From Blastobasis lacticolella (taxonomy: Eukaryota; Arthropoda; Insecta; Lepidoptera; Blastobasidae), in NCBI GenBank assembly GCA_905147135.1, contig LR990046.1:14290501-14354500 (forward strand): 64,000 bases of DNA. The letters are read 5' to 3'. Of this stretch, positions 36,345 through 54,906 are shown one piece after another. A model generated the notes under the pieces. The model made no database searches, was not told where the DNA came from, and was given only the letters and a program-made list of their open reading frames with translations. Position 1 is the stretch's first letter. Every line of letters starts with the position of its first letter. The position numbers and the translations under genes are program-made.

Positions 36345-36567
36345 TATAATCTGTTTAAACTGACTTGTCTTATTTGGTTAAGGAAATTAAGTATTTAAAT
36401 GGATAATGTGCAGCAGTATTCGTTGAAATTCACATTCTGTGTTTCTTATAACACTCGATAATTCTCGACATCTTTACACAATATACGTAGCTTGATTCAT
36501 ACGGCAAGTAGCGATTTTGGGCATTGTTTGTTCACCAAATAAGACAAGTCAGTTTAAACAGATCATA
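36345..36567. mobile_element. 219-bp TA-flanked inverted-repeat element
   Basis: The arms 36349-36378 and 36534-36563 are perfect 30-base inverted repeats starting ATCTGTTTAAACTGACTTGT. With the outer T(A/G) and flanking TA the element is 36347-36565. It has no coding capacity. It lies 76 bases past the stop of the second HIGD1 gene and may sit in its 3' UTR. Confidence 0.8.
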
Positions 36568-36640
36568 AGCTAAGATACGTAGCACGCCGAAGACATTCAC
36601 GAAATCCCTGACACTAAAAACTAATCTATAGCCCCTACGC

Positions 36641-38329
36641 CTAATGCTCGATAGGCTTAATAGGGGGTGCTGTTTGCGGCTTGTTGAAGTGGTTGTTATA
36701 CAGGGTGTACGCCATGCCAGCGGTGAGTGCAGCGACGGTGGCGCCCTGCGCGATCACTCGGAACTGCATGAGGAAGACGCTAGTGCTCATCGCGCCGCGG
36801 TTCTTGTATTTGTACACGCCATAACCGACGGCGCCAATGAGACCGCCGAGCCCTGGGAAAGAAAAGACGGTCTCTTAATGGTTTCTTAATACACCGGGCC
36901 AAGGATTTCAAGGAAGGAATGTGCTTCCAAAGTTCCTAACCTTTTTTCAATCACAGGCCATTTAGTTTTTTGCTGTTAGCAACGAAAACGTAGTTTTACC
37001 TCCTCTCTATAGCTACCAAAAGGTTAAAGAGTCACACTACTGTCACAGTGGGTTGAGCGACAAGATATTTTAAGTATAGGTATATAGAACAATTTTAGTT
37101 TGTGTTTCCTAAAGCCGCACCTAGCGGCCCTGGCGCTCGAATGTGCGTTTGTTATTGTTTCATGCAAAAACTACAGAACTGATTTTTATTAAACCTTGAA
37201 TGTTATAGCTGATACATCAGAATGACTAAGTAGTTTCTTTCGTCATTGCACGTAGGCATACACACAACACCCACCATGGATGTGGAGGAGACTCAAATCT
37301 AGCAGTGGACTCTTATGGGCTGAGGCCACAGTTACGTAGGTATAGGCTCCTGTATATAATATTCTTTTCTTTATGGGTATAGGTACCTATTCGGTGACAA
37401 AGGGCAGGAAAGAATACAATATCATATTTTTATCGTTAGCATGAACGGCGAACGGCTTTGCCGCCCTTAACATAGATGACTGATATGACCTCTGATAATG
37501 GACCCAGTGTTAGCGGTGTTGGCGATTGAAATGGAAGGCAACATTAATGAATAAATACACATGTAAAACCACGATTAACAAAACTAGAGGAAAAATTCCA
37601 AAATATCGTTGGAATGAACTGGCCCACCACCGCATTAAAACCTCATTCCCTATGCGAAGGGTACCTACATTCTACCTTCGACTTGAATATGAATATATGC
37701 TTGCTATTAATAAAATCAAAGTACAGAGAATAGATATGGTTCATCAGGTATCATTATGATAGTAATATTTATTATCTACCGAACATGCATTGTACAGTAC
37801 AAGAACATAAGTGCATCACCACTTCAAGAAAATTTTCCTTTGCAGCTACAGCGACATACACGGTATTTATTGCATCTTTAGCCAAAATAAGTTTGCTAAA
37901 AGAAGGGAGCATTAGCTGTCCCTCATGCCCAAAGAACTCGTCCTTTACCACCAGGGCATTTTTTATATGATAAGTAAAAATTTCATTCATGAATGCTATA
38001 AAAACCGCTTAACAACAGCACAGTAATGCAAAGGACTATGTTTCTTAAGATGGTCATGCTCTTATACTCTTGCACTTTACAACAGGAAAATTGCAATGGA
38101 TAGAGATTTCTTAGAATTGTAACTAGTCCATGCTGCTTAGGGTATAGCAAATTTTGTTAGGCATAGGATAGAGAGGATATGTCAGTATCTATGGCTACCT
38201 GGGGCTACCAGATAAGCTGCTTATTATAAACTTACCGATAACCATGAAGGGGGATTCCTTGGATTTGCGAGCTAATTTTTCACTCTGTGTTTCTTCATGA
38301 TAATCGAATACTGGTTTTCCTTCTGCCAT
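36641..38329 (-). CDS. HIGD1A-like: HIG1 domain family protein (HIGD1-type), copy 2
   Basis: Minus-strand exons 38329-38236 and 36852-36641 give 101 residues. Like copy 1, the first coding exon is exactly 94 nt and the intron is in phase 1 at the same place, just after the SPFM segment. The protein has ETQSEKLARKSKESPFMVIG, a first membrane segment (LGGLIGAVGYGVYKY), AMSTSVFLMQFRVIAQGATV and a second membrane segment, and a longer proline-containing tail ending KPIEH. The same mitochondrial role is expected. Codons in the second exon are GC-rich (GGC, GCC, CTC), unlike the AT-rich copy 1. The intron is 1,383 nt and holds a repeat at 37790-38090. A TTTATAG acceptor-like site lies just upstream of the start. 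Confidence 0.93.
37790..38090 (-). repeat. Inverted-repeat element in the HIGD1 copy 2 intron
   Basis: Imperfect terminal repeats: GTACAAGAACATAAGTGC on the left and CATGCTCTTATACTCTTGCA on the right. Read on the minus strand, the part with CTTCTTTTAGCAAACT, GATGCAATAAATACCGTG and GAAAATTTTCTTG matches 42085-42190 on the plus strand, so both belong to one family. Confidence 0.6.
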
Positions 38330-40580
38330 TTTTCGAAACTATAAATAAACAAAAGTTAATTTAGTACCTATCACATTCGACCCAACTCCATCAAACAACT
38401 TTCGGTAGATTTTTGAGCACAATATCACACACACGCATAGCACATCTTATCTGTTCGATTGGGCAACCAATTCAGCCGTATCTATCTGTGTAGGTATTCC
38501 TTACTTCTAATATTGATAAGTATTCAATTATGGCAGCATGCAAAACCGTAGGCGTAGGTGTAGTATTGTAGTCGAGTAATAATTATTTAGTCGAGACGAC
38601 ACCACTGGGAACACGTGTTATGAACTACACATATCACGCGCATATGAAAAGAATTCTGGCGCCAATGAAATGCTCCGAATTCGTAAATCGGACGACCTTT
38701 AGCCTTAATTTTATGAGCGATATAATCGGATACGTACATATACACGCCGGTTCGCTGTTGAACTTGTAATAGTTTCTGCGTAATGGGAGAGCACTGTACT
38801 GCGCGCGCGCCGGTGTTGCACTGCTGAGCTGAGTATCCATTGTCAGGGACGTTTACGTATTATTTTATCGTTTACGTCATCTGCCCACGGTACTAGACGT
38901 GCGGAACGTACCGTCTGCACTTGACCTGCTAAACATTGCCGCGCCGGAAAATGTGTACTTAAAGAATATATATTTGTGGAAAATGTTATCTAGTGTCGTA
39001 GTGTTACGTAGGTACCTACCTACCTCCTACATAATTAAATGACCACGAATTTATCTACTAACACAATTTAATAGTAGGTATATATAATAACTTTATCTCG
39101 TTAACAGCAGGCAAACAGACTGATCATGTCGTCATGCCATTCATTAATTTCTTCATATATTAAGAATATGTACTGCGTTATTACTAGGTTAGTAGGTGAT
39201 TATTCTATTGTTTATACCTAGTATATTAGAGGTTTGAAGGTCCTGAGTTTTGACACTCAGGCGCGCCCGAGGAGAAGCTAATACTGTCTTGGAACCCGCA
39301 ACAGATTGAATTAAGAAGTAACAGATAGAACGTATAGTTAGTGTAATAAAAATATAGGTACCTACGCACCTGCTGCAGTTAGTCGATAGTTAAATGCGAG
39401 CGGACTGTTCGTATGATCAATAATGTTTCTGCCGGTGGAGGTTACAAAGATATTAAATAAATTCAACACAACAAAAAACATAAATAGTTATATATTTCGA
39501 GACATAAAAATATGATATTGTCTTTGTAATATAATGCTAAAACAGTGTTTAAATTTTGTGTTATAGTCGCGGATACCAGTTAATTAGAACAAATATATTT
39601 AATGAAACTGCTAACATCAGATATAATAATGAGTACCATACGTTGTCGGAAAGACTAGGTACCACATGATATGGTGAGGCATGTATAAAATGAGTGATAG
39701 ATAACACGCAGCGACAGCTGGTTCAATCGAGTTTACTTTATTCAAGTTAAGTAATAAGAATGATACTGGTCATATGTGCCCCCAGTTCCAGTCAGTTATC
39801 ATGATAGGACAGTTATATGTATTATATAGCCGACTGAAGCCGGACTCTGCGCGATATCAGCGATACAATGTCACCCAGACAGAGCAGTCAAACCAATATT
39901 GAAACCATTTCGACAAATTGATACTGGAATTGAATTTACTTACATATTTTTTACATCATACACCTACAAATTTACATTTTCCTTTCTCAAAGCCAGGATT
40001 TGGCATTATTAACACTGGAATTATTATTTACTTATATTTTACCTAACGCTGCCTTGTTGTTCACAAAAAGTTTGTATGTATTGGCATGTCTAACAGTGTG
40101 GTGTTAGACATCGAGTGTGATATGTGACGTCGAATTCGTTACATCGAATCACCTTGTAATCATCGCTTATCTTAACCGTCTTAACGGTTAACTTGCCGTG
40201 TTTTTTTTGACCACCTTCCGGCATGTATCTAACCACTAGTCCACCTTTCGAGATCATAAGAATTCGGCGTAACGTGTTTCGAGGTGCATTCGATGTAACA
40301 AATTCGACCTATCTCATCGGACATTCGATCCGTCACAAATACCAAATTTATGACTATCTCTAGACTCTTAGTTTAAATTATAATCGAAAATACCTAATTA
40401 ATTTGTAATTCGGTTTTCAGTATCGATGTGTTCAGGATTAAGACTTTTTAGTACCTACTTAAGCTGTTGATGTGACCAGCTTTTTACCACATTTTTATGC
40501 GATTGCTTTTTAATTGATATCTACTTAGTCAGGCGTATTATTTCTTAATAAATAAAATCTAAAGATAAAATTTAATTGGT
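38330..40580. other. Intergenic DNA, no gene seen
   Basis: It starts with the presumed promoter of HIGD1 copy 2, where GC-rich words and TGCGCGCGCGCCGG occur near 38790-38815. The rest is AT-rich with GGTACCTAC-type motifs. No coding region or element with clear ends was found. Confidence 0.5.
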
Positions 40581-41788
40581 TTAACCCTTTAACCGCCACG
40601 CTTAGAATCAGTTGGCGTGCCCTCAGCGCCACGCACAGTAAAACGAAAAATAAATACCTACAACAAATAGTGATGTTCAATAGTATATCGATATGGGTAA
40701 TTCCCCTTCAAACGCTTACAATTTCATCTAAATATCGTAACAGACAGTAGATAGAAAACGTTACTTTGTAATTTTATTTCTAATATTAGCAGGTATTTTG
40801 GTAACACAATGAAACAAAAAGCGTTTACAGATATTGAAAGATTTATTGATTTCCGCACAATAAAATTGGTCATGAAAAGAATTTTGTTATTCTTATTTTT
40901 CAATGCAGTCCTATAGAGTATTCTTTATCTAAATGCAATAGTTAACAAACAACATTGGTCAGTTTTTTAACAAACATGATTATACTTATTTCAACAATAT
41001 TAATATCAGTTTACCGAATCGAACCTTGACAGATTCTAATGATATTTAACTACAGATCACCTTCCAGAATACGTATTAATTCTTCAGCTGTAATCATGTT
41101 TAATCACATTAATCGATAACACGAACATAATAATGACACGCATAAGCACAACACCAATGGAAAAATCCAGAAGGCGGCACTCGTTTATGACGTCAGAAGC
41201 GGTCGTCTTTTTCCGTCCGTGGCGCTGGGTGTACTAGCAACATTAGTTTCTAAACATGCAGACTAGGGATGGGAATTGTCGATTCAGTCACTGACATTTT
41301 TAAGCTTTATTTTTTATAAATAAAACAAAAATAAACACATTTATTTATAGAAATAAATGTGTTTACTATAGAGTAACATTTGCTTTATTTGTTTTATAAT
41401 AAATTAGTAAGTATAAACAGAAATAATTTAATTTATGTGGATTTTTCTACCAGTAAATCATTGCTTATGTCCCATCCTTATTGTCGGATTTTTCCGTCAC
41501 TGGCGCTGGACACCAATACACTTTTCGAATAATACTATCAGTAATTTATTCAACTTTAGACATTATTTTTAAGTCTTCTAATTAAGAAACTAAAGTGTAA
41601 GCAATTGTATATGATTACTTCATCAACTATTTACCAAATTATGAACATTATTGTAATATAATACAGTGCTATCAAACAAAAAGGCAGATTAACCGAGTAG
41701 TGGTATTTGGTCGTAAATATCCGTCCTTGGCGAAATGAGCACGAAAATTTTTGTCGGATATATCCGACCTTGGCGGTTAAAGGGTTAA
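40581..41788. mobile_element. piggyBac-like non-autonomous transposon, TTAA duplication
   Basis: TTAA at 40581-40584 and 41785-41788 flanks an element of exactly 1,200 bp (40585-41784). It begins CCCTTTAACCGCCA and ends with the exact reverse complement TGGCGGTTAAAGGG. TTAA targets and CCC/CCY ends are the mark of the piggyBac superfamily. Several GGCGCTGG/CAGCGCC-like words recur inside. No long frame exists, so a foreign transposase is needed. A strong hairpin lies at about 41329-41362. Confidence 0.88.
41329..41362. repeat. Perfect hairpin inside the piggyBac-like element
   Basis: AAACACATTTATTT and AAATAAATGTGTTT are perfect inverted repeats around a 4-base loop. Its role is unknown; it could be a nested foldback remnant. 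Confidence 0.75.
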
Positions 41789-44121
41789 GTAGATATCTGT
41801 ACGTTGTTTATAAAGTAAAAACTACACACACAGGGTTCTTTCCCGGCGTTATGCCGACCCTGCCTTGGCTTGTCTGGCATTAGAGTGTACATATTTTCCT
41901 GATTCCTAATAAATTCAGAAAAACAATTAACAATGGTACGTAGTAGTTGTGTACGTGTTCGCACAATGTTAACATTACCTCGTTTCGGAACACAATGTAC
42001 AGTACAAGAGCATAATTAAATGGTTTTTGTAGTTTTTTTATTTATTAATTATATAAAAGGTACCCTGGGGCTAATTCTTCTTCTTTTAGCAAACTGATTT
42101 TAGCTAAACATGCACCAAATACCGTGAACGTTGCTGGAGCGGCAAGGGAATATTTTCTTGTAGTCATAATGCACTTATGCTCTTGTACTATACTTACAGC
42201 TTAAGTAAAAGTAAATTATTACAAAAATAACTTGGGATTAAATAAGTTTAAAGCGTGTTTCAATAGCCACACACAAAACATTTGAGCGCGACAACAATAA
42301 TATTAATAATAATGACCGTGGGAGTAGTATATCAAAGTTATCGTACTTTTCAGTAGAAAAACACAACGACTGAATAAGGCGTGAAGTGGAACTAACATGT
42401 CACCATAGGGAAACTAAGTATACAGAAGAAAAGAAAAGGCAACTGATACCTCGACTTTACGCCACATTCAATCTTTGTGTTATTCTATTGACACGTACTA
42501 TGAGTTTGATATACAACCTATGAAGAAAATTTACCTTTAGTTCATAAGTATTTGAAATAAACATTTTTATTGAAAACTTAAAAGAGCAATATCAAAATCT
42601 AATAAGTATAATTTTCGTATAATTAGCATAAATTATTTTTAAAACTAAAATGTGTGGATGGACCTGAGCGAAAGTATTTACTAATTTCAATTGTGTCTCA
42701 CAATCACAACGGTAAGAGCGATCGAAATGCAACTGTATGGTGTCCGCATACGGCTGAATCTGGCAGAGCGAAATAAAATAAGAGTTATGTATTTATTTTA
42801 TTATGTCAAAATATGCCGATTTCCGATAAAAACTAAGATGCATTTCCATCGCTATAGGGATAAGGATCATGGCGACATGCGGGGGTGCATACGTGTGCCC
42901 TATAAACCACAGCAACTGCACATGGACCGGCGTGATATTTCTGAGCTGTGCATTGCACACCCGCGCGAATGACGTCCATCGCATACTCGGAGGAGATTGG
43001 AGATACAAATAACCATGCGATTCGCATTACTATAGCATGCCATGCCTCGTAAGCTCTTAACGGTTTCACTGGGAAAAGTTCTCAGATCTCATGAAGAGCC
43101 AAGCTCATAACTCTACATAGCCTAATTCTACAAATACATCAGAAAGTATGACTGGCCGTTTGCAACTATTGAATGACACATAGGCTGAATGAGTTCACTG
43201 AAGTGCTCGACCAACGCGACGGTCAGAGCTGATGTCGTCGTAGCTAGTATCAATCGATCATTGTTTCTGATAGAGCTACGCTTGAATTTATGAAATGGCC
43301 TACCATTTCATAAATGGCTACCTATAGCGCCTCCTATTTTTTGTTCAGTTTGGCGGGTTTGTCCCCAGATATTATACTCGTAATAGGTCAGGTAGAACTA
43401 TTTTTTAAGCACGATTTCATACCACTTTGCCTTTGTTTTACCAGTTTCAGGGAGAGATATTAATTAATTTAGAGTACCAACAGCTATATAAAACATAATA
43501 AATATTATATTAGAGTCGATAAGCCAATTACAGGCCTTTGCTAGTAACATACTCGTATGTATGATATTTCAAGTGATATATCAAACTGTACCTACAGGCT
43601 CTGACCGTCAGCCTTAGCATATTTTGTTATTTATCCTATGTCTATGATGAGATGATATATGCAGGTCCAAGTGTTGATGATAATAAAGATAGAGATTATG
43701 CAATCAAAGTTTAATATTTTTCAGTAATCACTGCAGGCCATATTCATTCATTACACAACAGCACAGGACTAGGACTATGCTTTAAAGCTATTTTTATATC
43801 CGTACAGAGCCATCCCATTCTAAAGAATATAAATTATAATTTTGGGAGCACAGAGAGCGCGCATAGTCAGTTTCGGAAGACATTTAAACACGGAGTCGGA
43901 ATGACGAACCGTACAAAAAGTTTTGATACGATACCTACTTTAATATATTATTATAACCATAGACTGTGAGGGTACCGTAAGGTATCCTACTTCATTGAGT
44001 ATAGCTAGTGTCAAATAAGAAGAGACTTGGCGGCTTGGTTCGACTTGCGCTGTATACGATTGCCTGCGCGAAATCCCCTCCACTGCCATTTGACAAGTCT
44101 CTTCTTTCGTGACGCGGGTTA
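41789..44121. other. Intergenic DNA with small inverted repeats
   Basis: No gene is supported. Recognised parts are an element at 41994-42200 and a 13-bp-arm hairpin at 43286-43315 (ATTTATGAAATGG). AAGAAGAGACTTG near 44018 and CAAGTCTCTTCTT near 44095 form another inverted pair about 90 bases apart. Confidence 0.5.
41994..42200. mobile_element. Short inverted-repeat element related to 37790-38090
   Basis: The ends read TACAGTACAAGAGCATAA and, in reverse complement, TATAGTACAAGAGCATAA. The right half matches the minus strand of 37790-37910. No coding capacity. The target duplication is not certain. Confidence 0.6.
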
Positions 44122-44514
44122 TACAAGAAATATGCTACTTTATAAGCAATAGTAGACGTTTAGTGGACCCACAAAACGTTGGTCTGCCCATGCATAACCT
44201 GGCACGTTTGGTACAGTTGAAAAAAAATATTTTTGTAGTCAACTAGACTATCGAATTTTCGTAGCGACATTACTTTCTTATAGAGGTAAAAAGAACTTTA
44301 ATGTGGCCGACTAGCAAAACTGCCAAGAAGATGTAAGGTAGACTGGTGTTTTTTACTGTTATAATCAAGTACTATCGCAACGAAAAATCAAAAGATCGGG
44401 TCGCTAAAAAAAATATTTTTGTCTCTACCGTACTACCCATTTGTGCACGGAAGACCAACGTTTTGTGGGTTTACTATACCTCTACTATTGCTATATAGTA
44501 GTATATTCCTGGTA
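44122..44514. mobile_element. 389-bp TA-flanked inverted-repeat element downstream of RagA
   Basis: The arms are long and imperfect: the left arm contains AGCAATAGTAGACGTTTAGT and ACCCACAAAACGTTGGTCT, and the right arm carries the same in reverse complement with a few changes. With TA on both sides the element is 44124-44512. It begins 109 bases after the RagA stop (gene on the minus strand), so the RagA transcript may end in or run through it. Confidence 0.75.
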
Positions 44515-44620
44515 TTCGATGATGCCCTCACAATCTATTATACTCATCTGTGGATACCATAACATTTAACCTCACATAGTGTATCACTGTATGCACTGTC
44601 CACTTCACTGTCACACTGTC

Positions 44621-53292
<8,672 letters not shown>

Positions 53293-53941
53293 GTTGACAA
53301 AGTTCTATTCTAATAGGTCAAGGGCCTAAATAAACAGATATCAAAAAATCCTCGTTTCAACTTTGAGATCCCACTTTTTTCGCACCAATAAGAGTGATAT
53401 TACCACGAATTACAATTTTAGAATCTTCGATGCCTTAGACCCTTAATTATTGAATTACATTTAAATTGAAACAAAAAGTAGGCGTAAATTATCTCAACTC
53501 AACACAAAAATGAAACCACAAATGAAACGAAGAAAATTTTGACAGGTGACTTGACAGTTTTTTTTGTTTTAATAGGCATTGGCATCTAGGGCCATCAGCC
53601 AACAACGAATCAAATAACACCGTGTTCAATAATGTCCCAGCTATACTGGAAAAATCCACGAAAAATCGACAAAAAAATCGTCATTAGTTTCTTCGCTTTT
53701 ACCGTGGGTTAAAAAAAGGAGTTCAAAGGACCGCCCAAGCTGGCCAAAACGAAGATCCTTTGGGGAAAAGAATATGGTGGGAAACATGGCAAAAGCCTAC
53801 TCGTGTCAAATCATAAATCCTGGCCCAATTTAACCTGCGCATTTTCCGCCAAAAAATATATTTTTGACATAGTGCCGCAGTTTCAAGGAACACTCCTCTC
53901 CATCTCTTTAAATAAATAAATAAGTAAATCTTAAAAAGTTA
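53293..53941. promoter_or_regulatory. Promoter side of RagA, next to a CR1 insertion
   Basis: It should hold the RagA 5' UTR and start site (minus strand). The region is AT-rich with runs of A/T and has no obvious TATA box. Together with 54621-54906 it forms the head-to-head spacer between RagA and HBS1, interrupted by the CR1-like element. Confidence 0.5.
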
Positions 53942-54620
53942 GGGATCCTCGGTGTCGACATATCGGATATCGTGCGATTCCGGAGTCACCTGGAAGGCAA
54001 GGCCAAACTGGCTTCGAAAAAGCTTGGAGTGCTTAATCGGTCAAAGCGATACTTCACCCCAGGGCAGCGCCTGCTGCTGTACAAGGCACAAGTGCAGCCT
54101 CATATGGTGTATTGTTCCCATCTTTGGGCCAGCGATACTGCCGACTTTCTTAAACCTCTGGACTCCGTGCAGAGACGCGCTGTACGAATTGTCGATGATC
54201 CCATGCAAACAAGCAAGTTGTAACCAGTGGCAAACCGAAGGGACTTTGGCTCCCTGTGTGTGCTCTATCGGCTGTACAATGGGGACTGTTCCGAGGAACT
54301 TTTCGATGGTGCCCACAGCACAATTCCGCCAACGCACCACCCGCCGTGGGCTGGGTACTCATCCTCACTACCTAGACCCTCTGTTGGTCACGACGCGAAG
54401 GTTCGAAAAAACGTTTCTCGCTCGTACGATTCGGATGTGGAATGAGCTCTTAGCCACAGTGTTTCCTTTGGACTATGACATGGGATCGTTCAAGACGTAT
54501 ATTAGAGGTCTCTTCAGAGGCGGGCAACGCATTGGTGGTGTTGCTGATGTCCATAGGCGGCGGTGACCACTTTCCATCAGGTGGTCTGCTTGCCTGTTTG
54601 TCCGCCGTATAACATTAAAA
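53942..54620 (+). pseudogene. 5'-truncated CR1/Jockey-like LINE between RagA and HBS1
   Basis: The ORF remains read LGVDISDIVRFRSHLEGKAK, KLASKKLGVLNRSKRYFTPG, LLLYKAQVQPHMVYCSHLWA, LDSVQRRAVRIVDDP, then LCVLYRLYNGDCSEELFDGA and FLARTIRMWNELLATVFP with a stop near 54221 and frameshifts. The 3' tail GTGACCACTTTCCATCAGGT, GCTTGCCTGTTTG and an A-rich end match the insertions at 28960-29290 and 25590-25695. The catalytic domain is missing. Confidence 0.85.
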
Positions 54621-54906
54621 AAATTATGGCTGATAGCCCTTGATGCCAAAGCTATATTTTAAAAAACTTTTATTGCTGTCAACTTTCAAAAGTGTCAAGT
54701 TAATGCCAAAATTGAGCATTGAGTGAGCTGGTTTTGTTTGTCCGTGCTGCGCTGCGTGTGTGAAGAAATTAAATCAAAAAATTGTATAAGATATTGTTGC
54801 ATTTAAAAAAATCGTAGATGTTCTAAAGCATTTCTTCATTTCGAAGTGTACTATGTGTTTTAATATGAATTAGTGGCCATAGTAAAGGTATTCTAACCAG
54901 TTAAAC

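Noticed and set aside
36644..36889. 81-codon plus-strand frame
   Set aside because: Antisense shadow of HIGD1 copy 2 exon 2.
37772..37990. 72-codon minus-strand frame
   Set aside because: Lies in an inverted-repeat element with a relative at 42085-42190; no family recognised.
41250..41480. Possible hAT element (TAGGGATGGGAATTG ... CCCATCCTTA) inside the piggyBac-like element
   Set aside because: Ends do not match well and no 8-bp duplication is found.
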